From positions 1 to 64,000 of the forward strand of contig JAGWMZ010000020.1 of assembly GCA_028871475.1 (NCBI GenBank): a stretch of DNA of 64,000 bases, read 5' to 3'. The position numbers and the translations under genes were made by a program. How positions within the stretch are numbered: the first letter of the stretch is position 1; each line of letters begins with the position of its first letter. Shown in pieces: positions 1-7,822 of this stretch. The notes below the pieces were generated by a model. It searched no databases. It was not told the origin of the DNA and worked only from the letters and a program-made list of their open reading frames with translations. This DNA comes from Sphingomonadales bacterium. GTDB taxonomy: Bacteria; Pseudomonadota; Alphaproteobacteria; Sphingomonadales; Sphingomonadaceae.

Positions 1-124
1 CCGCTGCAATCCCACCCAAGCCGGCCGCCATGGCTTCCGCCGCCGCAAACCGGCGCCGACCTCGCTCATCAAGCAAAGGATCAAGCGCATCGTAGCGCAG
101 TTTGATGGCCGCCTCGTCAATCAC
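1..124 (-). CDS. ISAzo13-like transposase, N-terminal fragment running off the window
   Basis: On the minus strand a GTG at 122-124 opens a frame that begins V-I-D-E-A-A-I-K-L-R-Y and continues L-L-D-E-R-G-R-R-R-F to base 1 without a stop. The pattern 'DEAA..LR(Y/F).AL.P.LDER.RR..AAEA.A.G.GG' is how I remember ISAzo13-family transposases starting, so I read this as the first ~41 residues of such an enzyme. The rest lies to the left of the window. Bases 125-222 would then be the end of the insertion sequence plus the spacer to mmsB. I could not pin down a terminal inverted repeat. Confidence 0.55.
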   Translation of the reverse strand, partial: MIDEAAIKLRYDALDPLLDERGRRRFAAAEAMAAGLGGIAA

Positions 125-222
125 CCCGCGATTCTATAAGATTCGAGGCACCTCGGGAATCCTAAAACCGTCAAAAAAAGACCGCGTAGATTCAGTTATT
201 TATCAACAGACCCTAAGGTCTC

Positions 223-1092
223 TTACAGCACCTTGATGATGGCTGAGAAATCCAGGGCGCTGTTGCCATCGGTCTCGAAGGCGGCATAGAGTTCCTCGGC
301 GCGATGCCCCATCGGCACGGGCGCGCCCACTCCTTCTGCTGCCGCCATGGCAAGCTTCAGGTCCTTGAGCATCAGCGCGGTGGCAAAACCACCCTGATAG
401 CCATTGTCTGCAGGTGTCGTCGGCCCCACGCCGGGCACCGGGCAGTAAGAGGTCATCGACCAGCACTGGCCCGAGGCCTTGGAGGCGATGTCGTAGAAGG
501 TCTGAAGGTCCAGCCCCAGTCGCTCGGCCAGTTTGAAAGCCTCGGCGGTGGCCACCATCGAGGCGCCCAGCAGCATGTTGTTGCAGATTTTCGCCGCTTG
601 GCCCGCACCACTCTCACCCGCATGGATCACTGCCTTGCCCATGCCGGCAAGGATCGGCTCGGCGGCGGCAAAGACCTCGGGGTCGCCACCCACCATGAAG
701 GTCAGCGTTCCGGCATTGGCCGCCGCAATGCCGCCCGAGACCGGCGCGTCACCCATGCGATAGCCCGCAGCGCAGGCAAGCCCGGCAACCTCGCGCGCCG
801 TCGCGACATCGATGGTGGAACAGTCGAGCAGCAGCGCAGCTTCAGGCGCATGACCGATGACGTCGCTCACAAAGAGGGACTTCACGATGGCGCCGTTGGG
901 CAGCATGGTGACCACCGCATCAACGCCTGCCACCGCCTCACGCACCGTTCCGCATGTGGTACAGCCATGCGCGCGGGCCCGCTCCAGTGCAGCCTCAGAC
1001 AGATCGAAAGCCTGCACCTGATGGCCGGCACGCACCAGATTGGCCGCCATGCCGCCACCCATATTGCCAAGGCCAATGAACGCGATTTTCAT
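223..1092 (-). CDS. mmsB: 3-hydroxyisobutyrate dehydrogenase
   Basis: A 289-residue NAD-dependent beta-hydroxyacid dehydrogenase that oxidises 3-hydroxyisobutyrate to methylmalonate semialdehyde in valine breakdown. The N-terminus carries the Rossmann motif F-I-G-L-G-N-M-G-G-G-M. The substrate loop 'APVSGG' and the catalytic-lysine helix 'GQAAKICNN' follow. Length is normal for the family. The ATG at 1092 has a good ribosome site (AAGGAGAGG) 5 bases upstream. It lies 24 bp downstream of mmsA on the same strand and is surely co-transcribed with it; mmsA makes the enzyme for the next step. Assignment as the valine-pathway enzyme rather than another beta-hydroxyacid dehydrogenase rests on this neighbour. 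Confidence 0.93.
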   Translation of the reverse strand: MKIAFIGLGNMGGGMAANLVRAGHQVQAFDLSEAALERARAHGCTTCGTVREAVAGVDAVVTMLPNGAIVKSLFVSDVIGHAPEAALLLDCSTIDVATAREVAGLACAAGYRMGDAPVSGGIAAANAGTLTFMVGGDPEVFAAAEPILAGMGKAVIHAGESGAGQAAKICNNMLLGASMVATAEAFKLAERLGLDLQTFYDIASKASGQCWSMTSYCPVPGVGPTTPADNGYQGGFATALMLKDLKLAMAAAEGVGAPVPMGHRAEELYAAFETDGNSALDFSAIIKVL

Positions 1093-1116
1093 GATGCCTC
1101 TCCTTTGCGTGGTCCC

Positions 1117-2616
1117 TCAGGCCATCGTCGGGATAACAAAGGCGTTGCCGCCATCGAGCGAGCCATCGGGCCATTTGGCGGTGATGGTCTTGATCTTGGT
1201 CCAGAACTTGACGCCTTCCATGCCGTGCTGGTTGGTGTCGCCAAAGGCACTGCGCTTCCACCCGCCAAAGCTGTGATAGGCCACCGGCACCGGGATCGGC
1301 ACATTGATGCCCACCATGCCGACATTGACGCGCGCGGCAAATTCGCGTGCGGCATGGCCGTTGCGAGTGAAGATCGCCACGCCATTGCCATATTGATGCT
1401 GGCTGGGCAGGGCGAGCGCCGCCTCGAAATCAGCGGCACGCACGATTTGCAACACGGGGCCGAAGATCTCGTTCCTGTAGCTTTCCATGTCGGGCGTGAC
1501 ATGATCGATGAGCGTCGGGCCGACGAAGAAGCCCTTCTCATGACCCTGAAGCGTAAAGCCGCGTCCATCGACGAGGATCTTGCCGCCCTCGGCCTCGCAA
1601 GTGGCAATCCAGCTCTCGACACGCGCCTTGTGTTCGGCGGTGACGACAGGACCATAATGCGCTTCGGGATCGCTGGAGATGCCCAGACGCAGGCTTTCGA
1701 TCTCAGGAAGCAGCTTGTCGATCAGCCGTTCGGCCGTCCCCTCACCCACCGGCACCACCACCGGCAGCGCCATGCAGCGCTCGCCCGCCGAACCAAAGGC
1801 CGCGCCGGAGAGATCGCGCACCACGGCATCAAGATCAGCATCAGGCATCACGATGCCATGATTTTTCGCCCCGCCCATCGCCTGCACGCGCTTGCCATTG
1901 CGGGCGCCGCGCTCATAGACATAATTGGCGATGTCGGATGAACCCACAAAGCTGATCGCGCCAATCGCGGGATGGTCGAGAATGGCATCCACCATCTCCT
2001 TGTCCCCATGCACGACTTGCAGAATGCCTTCGGGCGCGCCGGCTTCCAGCATCAGTTCAGCAAGACGCACCGGCACCGAGGGATCGCGCTCGGAAGGCTT
2101 GAGGATGAAGGCATTGCCGCAAGCAATGGCCATGCCAAACATCCACATCGGGATCATGGCGGGGAAGTTGAAGGGCGTGATGCCCGCACCAATGCCGATG
2201 GGCTGGCGCATCGAATAGACATCGATCCCCGGCCCCGCGCCCTGCGTGTATTCCCCTTTCAGAAGATGGGGAATGCCGCAGGCAAATTCGATGACATCAA
2301 GCCCGCGCTGCACATCGCCCCTGGCATCGGCAATCACCTTGCCATGCTCGCTCGCCAACAGCTCGGCAAGGTCCTGCATGTTGGCCTCGACCAGGCGCTG
2401 GAACTCGAACATCACGCGGGCGCGGCGCTGCGGATTGGTCGCGGCCCAGGCGGGTTGAGCCGCAAGAGCAGCGGCGACGGCACGGTCGAGCACGGCTGCA
2501 TCGCCCAGCGCGACCTCGGCCTGAACCTCGCCGGCGGATGGATTCAAAACCGGTGATCTGCGGCCGATCGTCCCGGCAGTTCCACCCACGATATGATGGT
2601 CGATCAGGCGCATCAT
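1117..2616 (-). CDS. mmsA: CoA-acylating methylmalonate-semialdehyde dehydrogenase
   Basis: An aldehyde dehydrogenase of about 499 residues that converts methylmalonate semialdehyde and malonate semialdehyde to propionyl-CoA or acetyl-CoA, joining valine (and myo-inositol/beta-alanine) breakdown to central metabolism. The catalytic cysteine sits in 'GSAGERCMAL', and the N-terminal half has the family's 'ITPFNFPAMIPMWM' stretch. The frame is open upstream to 2673. I place the start at the paired ATGs at 2616/2613 because GAGGAG lies just before them and the protein then begins M-M-R-L-I-D-H-H, as expected for MmsA. First gene of the mmsAB operon; the LysR gene upstream is divergent. Confidence 0.93.
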   Translation of the reverse strand: MMRLIDHHIVGGTAGTIGRRSPVLNPSAGEVQAEVALGDAAVLDRAVAAALAAQPAWAATNPQRRARVMFEFQRLVEANMQDLAELLASEHGKVIADARGDVQRGLDVIEFACGIPHLLKGEYTQGAGPGIDVYSMRQPIGIGAGITPFNFPAMIPMWMFGMAIACGNAFILKPSERDPSVPVRLAELMLEAGAPEGILQVVHGDKEMVDAILDHPAIGAISFVGSSDIANYVYERGARNGKRVQAMGGAKNHGIVMPDADLDAVVRDLSGAAFGSAGERCMALPVVVPVGEGTAERLIDKLLPEIESLRLGISSDPEAHYGPVVTAEHKARVESWIATCEAEGGKILVDGRGFTLQGHEKGFFVGPTLIDHVTPDMESYRNEIFGPVLQIVRAADFEAALALPSQHQYGNGVAIFTRNGHAAREFAARVNVGMVGINVPIPVPVAYHSFGGWKRSAFGDTNQHGMEGVKFWTKIKTITAKWPDGSLDGGNAFVIPTMA

Positions 2617-2677
2617 GCTCTCCTCAACTCCAGACAGTGCTGGAGTAGCCCGACAAATTCCTATGGCAACCATCGCA

Positions 2678-2697
2678 TTTGCATGCCAAGCTGCAAA
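2678..2697. promoter_or_regulatory. candidate LysR operator between mmsA and its divergent regulator
   Basis: Perfect 6-bp inverted repeat TTTGCA (2678-2683) / TGCAAA (2692-2697) with 8 bp between, ending one base before the LysR start codon. It has the T-N11-A-like dyad form typical of LysR sites. A second 6-bp dyad, CTCCAG (2628-2633) / CTGGAG (2640-2645), lies nearer mmsA. Only 82 bp separate the two divergent start codons, so one or both dyads probably bind the regulator. Confidence 0.5.
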
Positions 2698-2698
2698 A

Positions 2699-3589
2699 AT
2701 GCAGGTAACAGACTGGAGCGATTTTCAGGCCTTTCTGGCCGTGGCACACACGGGCAAGCTGGCGCTGGCCGGCGAGGCTCTGGGTATGGATGCAACCACG
2801 GTGAGCCGCCGTTTGCGCCGCCTCGAAAGCCGCCTGGGCGCTACCCTTTTCGAACAGACGCGCGAAGGCCATATCTTGACCCAGGCCGGTGAGCGGGTCC
2901 TGATCGCTGTGGAGGACATGGCCCAGGCCAGCCGGGAACTTGAAGCCAAGGGCCCCGATGCAGGCCTGACCGGCCATGTGCGGATCAGCGTGTCAGAAGG
3001 CTTTGGCAATTGGGTGCTGGCGCCCAATCTGGGAGATCTGGCCGCCCGCCACCCCGGCCTTGTCATCGATCTTGTCGCCTCCAGCGGATTTCTCAGCCCC
3101 TCGCGCCGCGAGGCCGATATGGCCGTCCTGCTCTCGCGCCCCAAGGCGGGGCCGCTGATCGCCCGCAAACTTTCGGACTATGCGCTGCGGCTTTACGCGA
3201 GCCCGCATTATCTCGCGCAGCATCCGTCAATCCGGCGCGCATCCGATCTGAGCTCGGGCCATCACCTCGTTGGTTATGTACCCGAACTGATCTATGCCCC
3301 GGAACTCAATTATCTCTCCGAAATCGATCCCGAACTGGTCGCCAATCTGCGCTCTACCTCAATTCTGGCCCAGCATCGCATTCTGGCGGCGGCAGGCGGG
3401 GTGGGCGTGCTGCCATGCTTTATCGGCGATGCGGACCCAACCCTCGTTCGCGTCCTGCCCGAACACGTCATCATCCGCAGCTTCTGGCTGGTGACGCACA
3501 AGGACACCCATGGCCTGCAGCGCATTCGCGCCGTGAACAGCTGGATCAGCGAGAACGTGAAGTCTCAGGCGAAATGTCTCATGCCATGA
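2699..3589 (+). CDS. LysR-family transcriptional regulator, likely of mmsAB
   Basis: A 296-residue LysR protein. The N-terminal winged helix-turn-helix covers about residues 1-65 ('FQAFLAVAHTGKLALAGEAL...TVSRRLRRLE'), and the rest is a periplasmic-binding-protein-like effector domain. The open frame begins at 2615, inside mmsA's start region, but that extension is not protein-like. The ATG at 2699 gives M-Q-V-T-D-W-S-D-F, the usual LysR opening. Being divergent from mmsAB with a shared 82-bp spacer makes it the probable regulator of that operon; the inducer is unknown. Confidence 0.88.
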   Translation: MQVTDWSDFQAFLAVAHTGKLALAGEALGMDATTVSRRLRRLESRLGATLFEQTREGHILTQAGERVLIAVEDMAQASRELEAKGPDAGLTGHVRISVSEGFGNWVLAPNLGDLAARHPGLVIDLVASSGFLSPSRREADMAVLLSRPKAGPLIARKLSDYALRLYASPHYLAQHPSIRRASDLSSGHHLVGYVPELIYAPELNYLSEIDPELVANLRSTSILAQHRILAAAGGVGVLPCFIGDADPTLVRVLPEHVIIRSFWLVTHKDTHGLQRIRAVNSWISENVKSQAKCLMP

Positions 3590-3629
3590 TGGTGCAAGCT
3601 GCCTTGCAGTGAAGCGCCACCTGATCAGA

Positions 3630-3649
3630 CAACTGATCCGCTTGACGCG
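3630..3649. repeat. 20-bp direct repeat flanking recombinase copy 1, left
   Basis: CAACTGATCCGCTTGACGCG. It matches 19 of 20 bases with 4180-4199 in the same orientation, and the two bracket the deleted recombinase copy almost exactly. It may be an attachment or target-site duplication, or part of the element's end. No match was seen around copy 2. Confidence 0.6.
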
Positions 3650-3659
3650 GTGTCGTCTT

Positions 3660-4177
3660 TCTGCGGGTTTGACAGGATGCTCTCCGCACTCACTCGCTGA
3701 CAGCGCGGAGAGGATTGGCAGATTTCTGCCAATTTTCGAGGGTGCGGATCACACCCTCAGTCTTCTTACCCGTCCTCGATGGCCCCCTCGCTGGCAAGGG
3801 CGGCACGATCATGGGTGAGTCGCGCGCCGGGGTGCGTAGCGACGTGGATTTCGGCCAGTTTGGCAGCCGAGATGCGGGTGTAGATCTGGGTGGTCTCCAG
3901 ACTCTCATGGCCGAACAGCGCCTGGATGAACCGGATGTCGGCGCCGCCCTCTAGCATCAGCGTGGCGGCGGTATGGCGCAGCAGGTGGCACGAACCGGGC
4001 TTGCCGGTGCAGCGGCTTCCACATAGCCGCGCACCACAGAATGAAGCTCGACAGCCCGTGCCGCCGGTCGGTGATGGTGTGAGCCGAGAAGTTGCGGACG
4101 GTGAGCGCCTCCAGGAACCGCTCCATATGGCAGGCCAAGCTATCGGGATCATGGCGACCGGGCAGCGGCGGTAGTGC
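3660..4177 (-). repeat. direct repeat unit, copy 1 (internally deleted)
   Basis: This ~518-bp unit matches 5231-6347 in the same orientation over both ends. Relative to that copy it lacks 588 bp and 12 bp. The large deletion joins sequence equivalent to 5615 and 6203, which share CACC; the join is at 4032-4035. The small loss is near 3808. Similarity starts at 'TGCGGGTTTGACAGGA' and ends at 'GGGCAGCGGCGG'. Confidence 0.8.
3766..4177 (-). pseudogene. tyrosine recombinase (XerC/D-like), internally deleted copy
   Basis: Remnant of the same recombinase gene as at 5336-6339. The upstream part (4138 downwards) encodes the SAM-like core-binding start '[18 protein letters not shown]'. After the deletion join near 4032 the frame changes, and the last ~80 codons give the catalytic C-terminus, with '[13 protein letters not shown]' (the H-x-x-R box) and 'TTQIYTRIS' (the nucleophile tyrosine). 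The middle of the protein, including the first catalytic arginine, is missing, so it cannot be active. It is on the minus strand, upstream of the HigB/HigA pair, and bracketed by 20-bp direct repeats. Confidence 0.85.
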
Positions 4178-4179
4178 GT

Positions 4180-4199
4180 CAACTGATCCGCTTGATGCG
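4180..4199. repeat. 20-bp direct repeat flanking recombinase copy 1, right
   Basis: CAACTGATCCGCTTGATGCG, one mismatch from 3630-3649. It begins two bases after similarity to copy 2 stops, so it marks the outer edge of copy 1. Confidence 0.6.
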
Positions 4200-4397
4200 T
4201 TTCGGTCGTAAGCGTGGGGTTTTCTCTTGAAGGCTCAGCGGCTTGCGCGCGAGCGCGGGGACGATCCTGCCAAGTCGCGGCGGATTTGCCCTTGAGGCGG
4301 CTTTTGTGCCCGCGCGGGGCGACTGTCAAAGAACGTTTCCAGATACCTACGCGCGCGGATGCACGCAGGCAAGCGGCTGAGAGAGAAAGTGCGAGCC

Positions 4398-4426
4398 TTG
4401 TATTGGGTAGCACTCGGTGCTATATG
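4398..4426 (+). promoter_or_regulatory. toxin-antitoxin promoter with operator palindrome
   Basis: TTGTAT (4398-4403) and TATATG (4421-4426) are 17 bp apart, a plausible -35/-10 pair. Between and over the -10 lies the perfect dyad TAGCAC (4408-4413) / GTGCTA (4417-4422) with a 3-bp centre. This is the usual place for an antitoxin to autorepress. If correct, transcription begins near 4432, so the toxin may start at the in-frame GTG at 4432 rather than 4417. Confidence 0.55.
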
Positions 4427-4827
4427 AGCGTGTGTCCGATCCGGTTCATCCTCGCGCCTTCAAGTCGGCATGGTTCGCCAAGGCGGCGAAGAAGGCGCGG
4501 ATTTCGGACGCGATGCTGTGCAAGGCCATTGCCCAGGTGATGGCAGGCCAGGCGGACGATCTGGGCGGTGGCGTGTTCAAGAAGCGACTGTCGGATAACC
4601 AGTATCGCTCGATCATCCTGGCGCGCGGGCGCGAGTTTTGGGTCTATCAGTACCTGTTCGCCAAGCAGGACCGCGCCAACATCGAGGACGACGAGTTGAA
4701 GGCGTTCCGGGAGCTGGCCAAGGGCTACGCGGCGCTGACGACGGAGCAGGTCACGGCGCTGATCGCAGGCAAGGACTGGATCGAGATTTGTACCGACAGG
4801 GATTTCGGCAAGCCGGAGGAACGATGA
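4417..4827 (+). CDS. RelE/HigB-like type II toxin
   Basis: About 131-136 residues, by similarity an mRNA-interferase-like toxin of the RelE-like/HigB group. The core '[17 protein letters not shown]', then '[12 protein letters not shown]', then '[14 protein letters not shown]' follows the familiar pattern for this group. No ATG is available; the GTG at 4417 lies inside the operator, and a GTG at 4432 is the alternative. The stop TGA overlaps the antitoxin's ATG (4824-4827), so the pair is translationally coupled, toxin first as in higBA. The pair sits between two damaged recombinase copies, which suggests it arrived with a mobile element and may stabilise it. Confidence 0.82.
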   Translation: MLYERVSDPVHPRAFKSAWFAKAAKKARISDAMLCKAIAQVMAGQADDLGGGVFKKRLSDNQYRSIILARGREFWVYQYLFAKQDRANIEDDELKAFRELAKGYAALTTEQVTALIAGKDWIEICTDRDFGKPEER

Positions 4828-5147
4828 TGAGCAAGCAGGTCTACAAGAGCGACGCTTTCGAGGCGATCCACGGCTCGGCGCGCGCGTTGCACCGGGTCGG
4901 TGCGATCAGCAAGGCGACCATGCGCGATTTCGACGCCGCATGTCTGTCGGTACCGCATGCATTTGCGCCCAAGGATATCCAGCGTCTGCGCGAGGCCAAC
5001 AAGGTCAGCCAACCCGTATTCGCGCGCTACCTCAACACCAGCGAGTCCACCGTCGAGAAGTGGGAGACCGGAGCCAAGCGCCCCAGCGGCATGGCTTTGA
5101 AGCTGCTAGCCATCGTCGAGAAGCACGGCCTGCAAGTTCTGGCCTGA
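4824..5147 (+). CDS. HigA-like helix-turn-helix antitoxin
   Basis: A 107-residue protein with a C-terminal Xre/YiaG-type helix-turn-helix ('IQRLREANKVSQPVFARYL', then 'STVEKWETGAKRPSG'), which should bind both the toxin and the TAGCAC/GTGCTA operator upstream. The ATG at 4824 overlaps the toxin stop by 4 bp and follows GGAGGA; a second ATG at 4827 is also possible. The longer open frame starting at 4638 lies inside the toxin gene and is not real. Order and overlap fit a complete, apparently intact toxin-antitoxin unit. Confidence 0.85.
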   Translation: MMSKQVYKSDAFEAIHGSARALHRVGAISKATMRDFDAACLSVPHAFAPKDIQRLREANKVSQPVFARYLNTSESTVEKWETGAKRPSGMALKLLAIVEKHGLQVLA

Positions 5148-5230
5148 TCGCGGCGCTGGCGGGGCCACGATGCTCCGCATCGAGCCAGCAATTCAGATAC
5201 ACACCTCACGCACGGGTGCATGACGGTTTT

Positions 5231-6347
5231 TTGCGGGTTTGACAGGATTCTCTCTGCACTCCCTCGCTGACAGCGCGGAGAGGATTGGCAGATTTCTGCC
5301 AATTTTCGAGGGTGCGGATCGCACCTTCAGTTTTCTTACCCGTCCTCGATGGCCCCCTCGCTGGCAAGGGCGGCATCGAGCATGGCTCGATCATGGGTGA
5401 GTCGCGCGCCGGGGTGCGTAGCGGCGTGGATTTCGGCCAGTTTGGCAGCCGAGATGCGGGTGTAGATCTGGGTGGTCTCCAGACTCGCATGGCCAAGCAG
5501 TGCCCGGATGAACCTGATGTCGGCGCCGCCCTCCAGCATCAGCGTGGCGGCAGTGTGGCGCAGCAGATGGCATGAGCCGGGCTTACCGGTGCAAGCGGCT
5601 TCCACATAGCCGCGCACCTTTTCCGATAGCCGCTTGGGATCGAGCGGGCGACCATCACGGCTCAGGAGCAGATGGCCCGGATCACGCCCACCACAAGCCC
5701 GGGGCGCACTTTGTCGCGATAGGCGGCAAGCCAGGCTTTCGCCCGCTCGCCCAGTGGCACCACCCGGTCCTTGTCGCCCTTGCCTTGGCGTATCATCAGG
5801 ATGGCGCGGGTATGGTCCACATCGAACAGCTTGAGATTGGTCAGCTCGCTGCGCCGGATCGCGGTGGCGTAGAGCACTTGCATGATCGCCCGATCGCGCA
5901 GCCCCAGTGGCGCGGTCACATCGGGCACCGCCAGGATCGCCTCGACCTCCTCGGCGGAGAGCACCAGCGCGGGCAGGCGCTTTTCCGGGCGGGGCAGATC
6001 GAGTTCGCTGGCCGGGTTCGACAGGATATGATGCTCGCGCGCCAGCCATTTGAACCACGCCCGGATCGGCACCAGGCGCTGCGCCTGCGTGCGGAACGAC
6101 AGCGGCTCCCATTTGGGCTTGCGCCGGTAGTAGAGATGGCACTGGTAACGCTCCAGCACCGGTTTGGTGACCTCGTTGGGCCGTTCCAGCCCACGCTCAG
6201 CACACCACAGAATGAAGCTCGACAGCCCGTGCCGCCGGTCGGTGATGGTGTGAGCCGAAAAGTTGCTGACGGTGAGCGCCTCCAGGAACCGCTCCATATG
6301 GCAGGCCAGGCTATCGGGATCATGGCGACCGGGCAGCGGCGGGAGTG
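5231..6347 (-). repeat. direct repeat unit, copy 2 (full length)
   Basis: This 1117-bp unit holds the frameshifted recombinase gene plus ~105 bp downstream of its stop. The shared downstream part includes 'GGATTGGCAGATTTCTGCC', which contains the dyad GGCAGA/TCTGCC. The 20-bp repeats that bracket copy 1 are absent here. Confidence 0.8.
5336..6339 (-). pseudogene. tyrosine recombinase (XerC/D-like), full length but frameshifted
   Basis: The N-terminal frame (from ~6339, first ATG at 6297) encodes the core-binding domain and the start of the catalytic domain, including '[16 protein letters not shown]' with the first catalytic arginine, and runs to 'KVRPGLVVG'. It then goes out of frame. The next part, '[14 protein letters not shown]' through '[12 protein letters not shown]' and 'TTQIYTRIS', continues in another frame to the stop at 5336. 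The two frames join near 5690-5705, so a one-base change would restore an enzyme of about 330 residues with R, H-x-x-R and Y all present. No ATG exists before 6297 in the first frame and the natural start may be lost. A sequencing error cannot be excluded. Confidence 0.82.
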
Positions 6348-6640
6348 CGCGGTGGGGCTTGTCTATGCGTATGATCGCACCGCGTCCGCATCGTCCAGAG
6401 ACGTGCTTTCTGGTGCGGTGATGGCAGCAGCAGGCAGGAACGGCACGATGGCGCCGTTTTTCTGGGTTTCAGCAGGCCGACCAGGGCCCGACAGGTCACC
6501 GACCACACCCCGACCGGAGCCCGACCGATCTGGCATCACCCCCAACCGGTTTGCGTCATAGTGCTGCCGCTTCAGGCTCCCGACGTCGATCAGACCCATG
6601 AAGGGTTGGCCTGCGGCATCCTGCCCTTCACCCGCCCATA
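6348..6640. other. unassigned stretch between recombinase copy 2 and methyltransferase
   Basis: No convincing gene. A minus-strand frame covering 6363-6599 and open further upstream ('GLIDVGSLKRQHYDANRL') looks partly protein-like but matches nothing I know. Upstream of 6640 it is only the antisense of the methyltransferase frame. It is probably debris from the insertion event. Confidence 0.4.
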
Positions 6641-6680
6641 GGAGTTCATAGACGAACCGTGGGACGATATCTGGCGCAGT

Positions 6681-7532
6681 GTGGAACGCCAGGCCGATAC
6701 GCTCGACGCACGGGCACAGAATGTCTCGCTCGGCACGCTAACGCTCGATCCTGACATCAAGGCGCCGTCCTATCTGGTCGATGGCCATGTCCATATCATG
6801 CCCGGCGGCTATGCGCTGGATGCCGAAGGGGTCCGTCAGGGCGCGCTGATGGACCGCGGCGGGGCGGTCTATATGCTGGGGCGCAATGGCGGCTTCCTCA
6901 ATGACGGGCGCGGCAAGACGATTTTGGCACATGTCTATGCGCTCTATCCCGACCTGCAGCCGCGCCGCATTCTGGAACTGGGCTGCGGCGTTGGCACCAG
7001 TCTGCTGCCGGTCGCCCAGGCCTTCCCCGAGGCAGAAAGTTTCGGCCTGGATGTCGGCGCCTCGATGCTGCGCTATGCCCATGCGCGGGCAGGCCATCTG
7101 GGCGTGGCGGCCCATTTCGTGCAAGGCAGCGCGGAAGCGGCCCCGTTCGAGGACGCCAGCTTCGATCTCGTTTTCTCCGCCGCGCTGATGCACGAAACAT
7201 CGGCGGAGGCGATCGAGCGCATTCTGGCGGAAAGTCACCGGCTGCTGCGCCCCGGCGGGGTGGCGGTGCATCTCGAAGTGCCCTCCCGCTATGATGAGCT
7301 GGACTTGTGGAGTCAGATCCGCTCGCAAGTCGAACGCGATTACAACAATGAGCCTGCCTGGCAGGCCGCCACCTCCGCGGATTACGGCGCGCTGATGCGC
7401 GCGGCAGGCTTCAGCGATGTCGCCGTGGGCTTTCAGGATGCGGCATGGGCGCCATCGCCTGGCCAGGGCGGCTTTGGCCCTGAGTCCAAGGGTGTTTTCC
7501 GCTCCTGGTTCGTCACCTCGGCGCGGCGCTGA
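6681..7532 (+). CDS. class I SAM-dependent methyltransferase, 5' end probably lost
   Basis: At least 283 residues with the SAM-binding motif I 'ILELGCGVGTSLLP' near residue 96 and an acidic post-I motif 'FGLDVG'. Motif II/III lies in 'FDLVFSAALMHE', followed by 'LLRPGGVAVHLEVPS'. The class I fold is clear but the substrate is not. The listed start is a GTG without a ribosome site. The frame continues upstream with sensible protein ('FIDEPWDDIWRSVERQ') to a TAG at 6639-6641. The natural beginning therefore seems to have been cut off, probably by the mobile element next door. It may be a non-expressed remnant. A strong terminator follows. Confidence 0.72.
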   Translation: MERQADTLDARAQNVSLGTLTLDPDIKAPSYLVDGHVHIMPGGYALDAEGVRQGALMDRGGAVYMLGRNGGFLNDGRGKTILAHVYALYPDLQPRRILELGCGVGTSLLPVAQAFPEAESFGLDVGASMLRYAHARAGHLGVAAHFVQGSAEAAPFEDASFDLVFSAALMHETSAEAIERILAESHRLLRPGGVAVHLEVPSRYDELDLWSQIRSQVERDYNNEPAWQAATSADYGALMRAAGFSDVAVGFQDAAWAPSPGQGGFGPESKGVFRSWFVTSARR

Positions 7533-7553
7533 TCCTGTCTTCAACGCGGTAGC

Positions 7554-7588
7554 AAACCCCCGCAAGCACGCCGCTCGCGGGGGTTTTG
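7554..7588 (+). terminator. Rho-independent terminator after the methyltransferase gene
   Basis: AAACCCCCGC (7554-7563) pairs with GCGGGGGTTT (7577-7586) around a 13-base loop, ending in a T run. It lies 21 bp after the methyltransferase stop. Confidence 0.75.
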
Positions 7589-7822
7589 GTTTGCCCGACG
7601 GACGGCACGCTCCAACGCTTGCGCCCTTGGTCGTGATACTCGACCGCCGCGCTTTCCGCTATGCTGTCGCACGGAGCTCAGTTTTGGATGTCAGGCTGAT
7701 GGCAAACACCGCAACCCGCCTTATCTGCGTGCATAAAGGCGTAAATATGATAATCATGCATACGCAAGGCAGATAATAACCCGATTCTGCATTTATCGAC
7801 TCGCTGCCCGAGGAGACCATCG
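7589..7822 (+). promoter_or_regulatory. leader of malonyl-CoA decarboxylase gene
   Basis: No gene. The A+T-rich part (7735-7800) contains ATGCATACGCAA (7756-7767), a degenerate relative of the TTGTATGC sites in the matB-matR spacer and so a weak candidate MatR site. A clear ribosome site GAGGAG precedes the ATG at 7823. Confidence 0.35.

Noticed and set aside
304..1941. 545-codon plus-strand open frame
   Set aside because: It is antisense to mmsB and mmsA, rich in His/Arg/Gly with no domain, typical of shadows in G+C-rich genes.
6363..6599. Minus-strand frame 'GLIDVGSLKRQHYDANRL'
   Set aside because: Partly antisense to the methyltransferase frame; not recognised as any family, so listed only as unassigned sequence.
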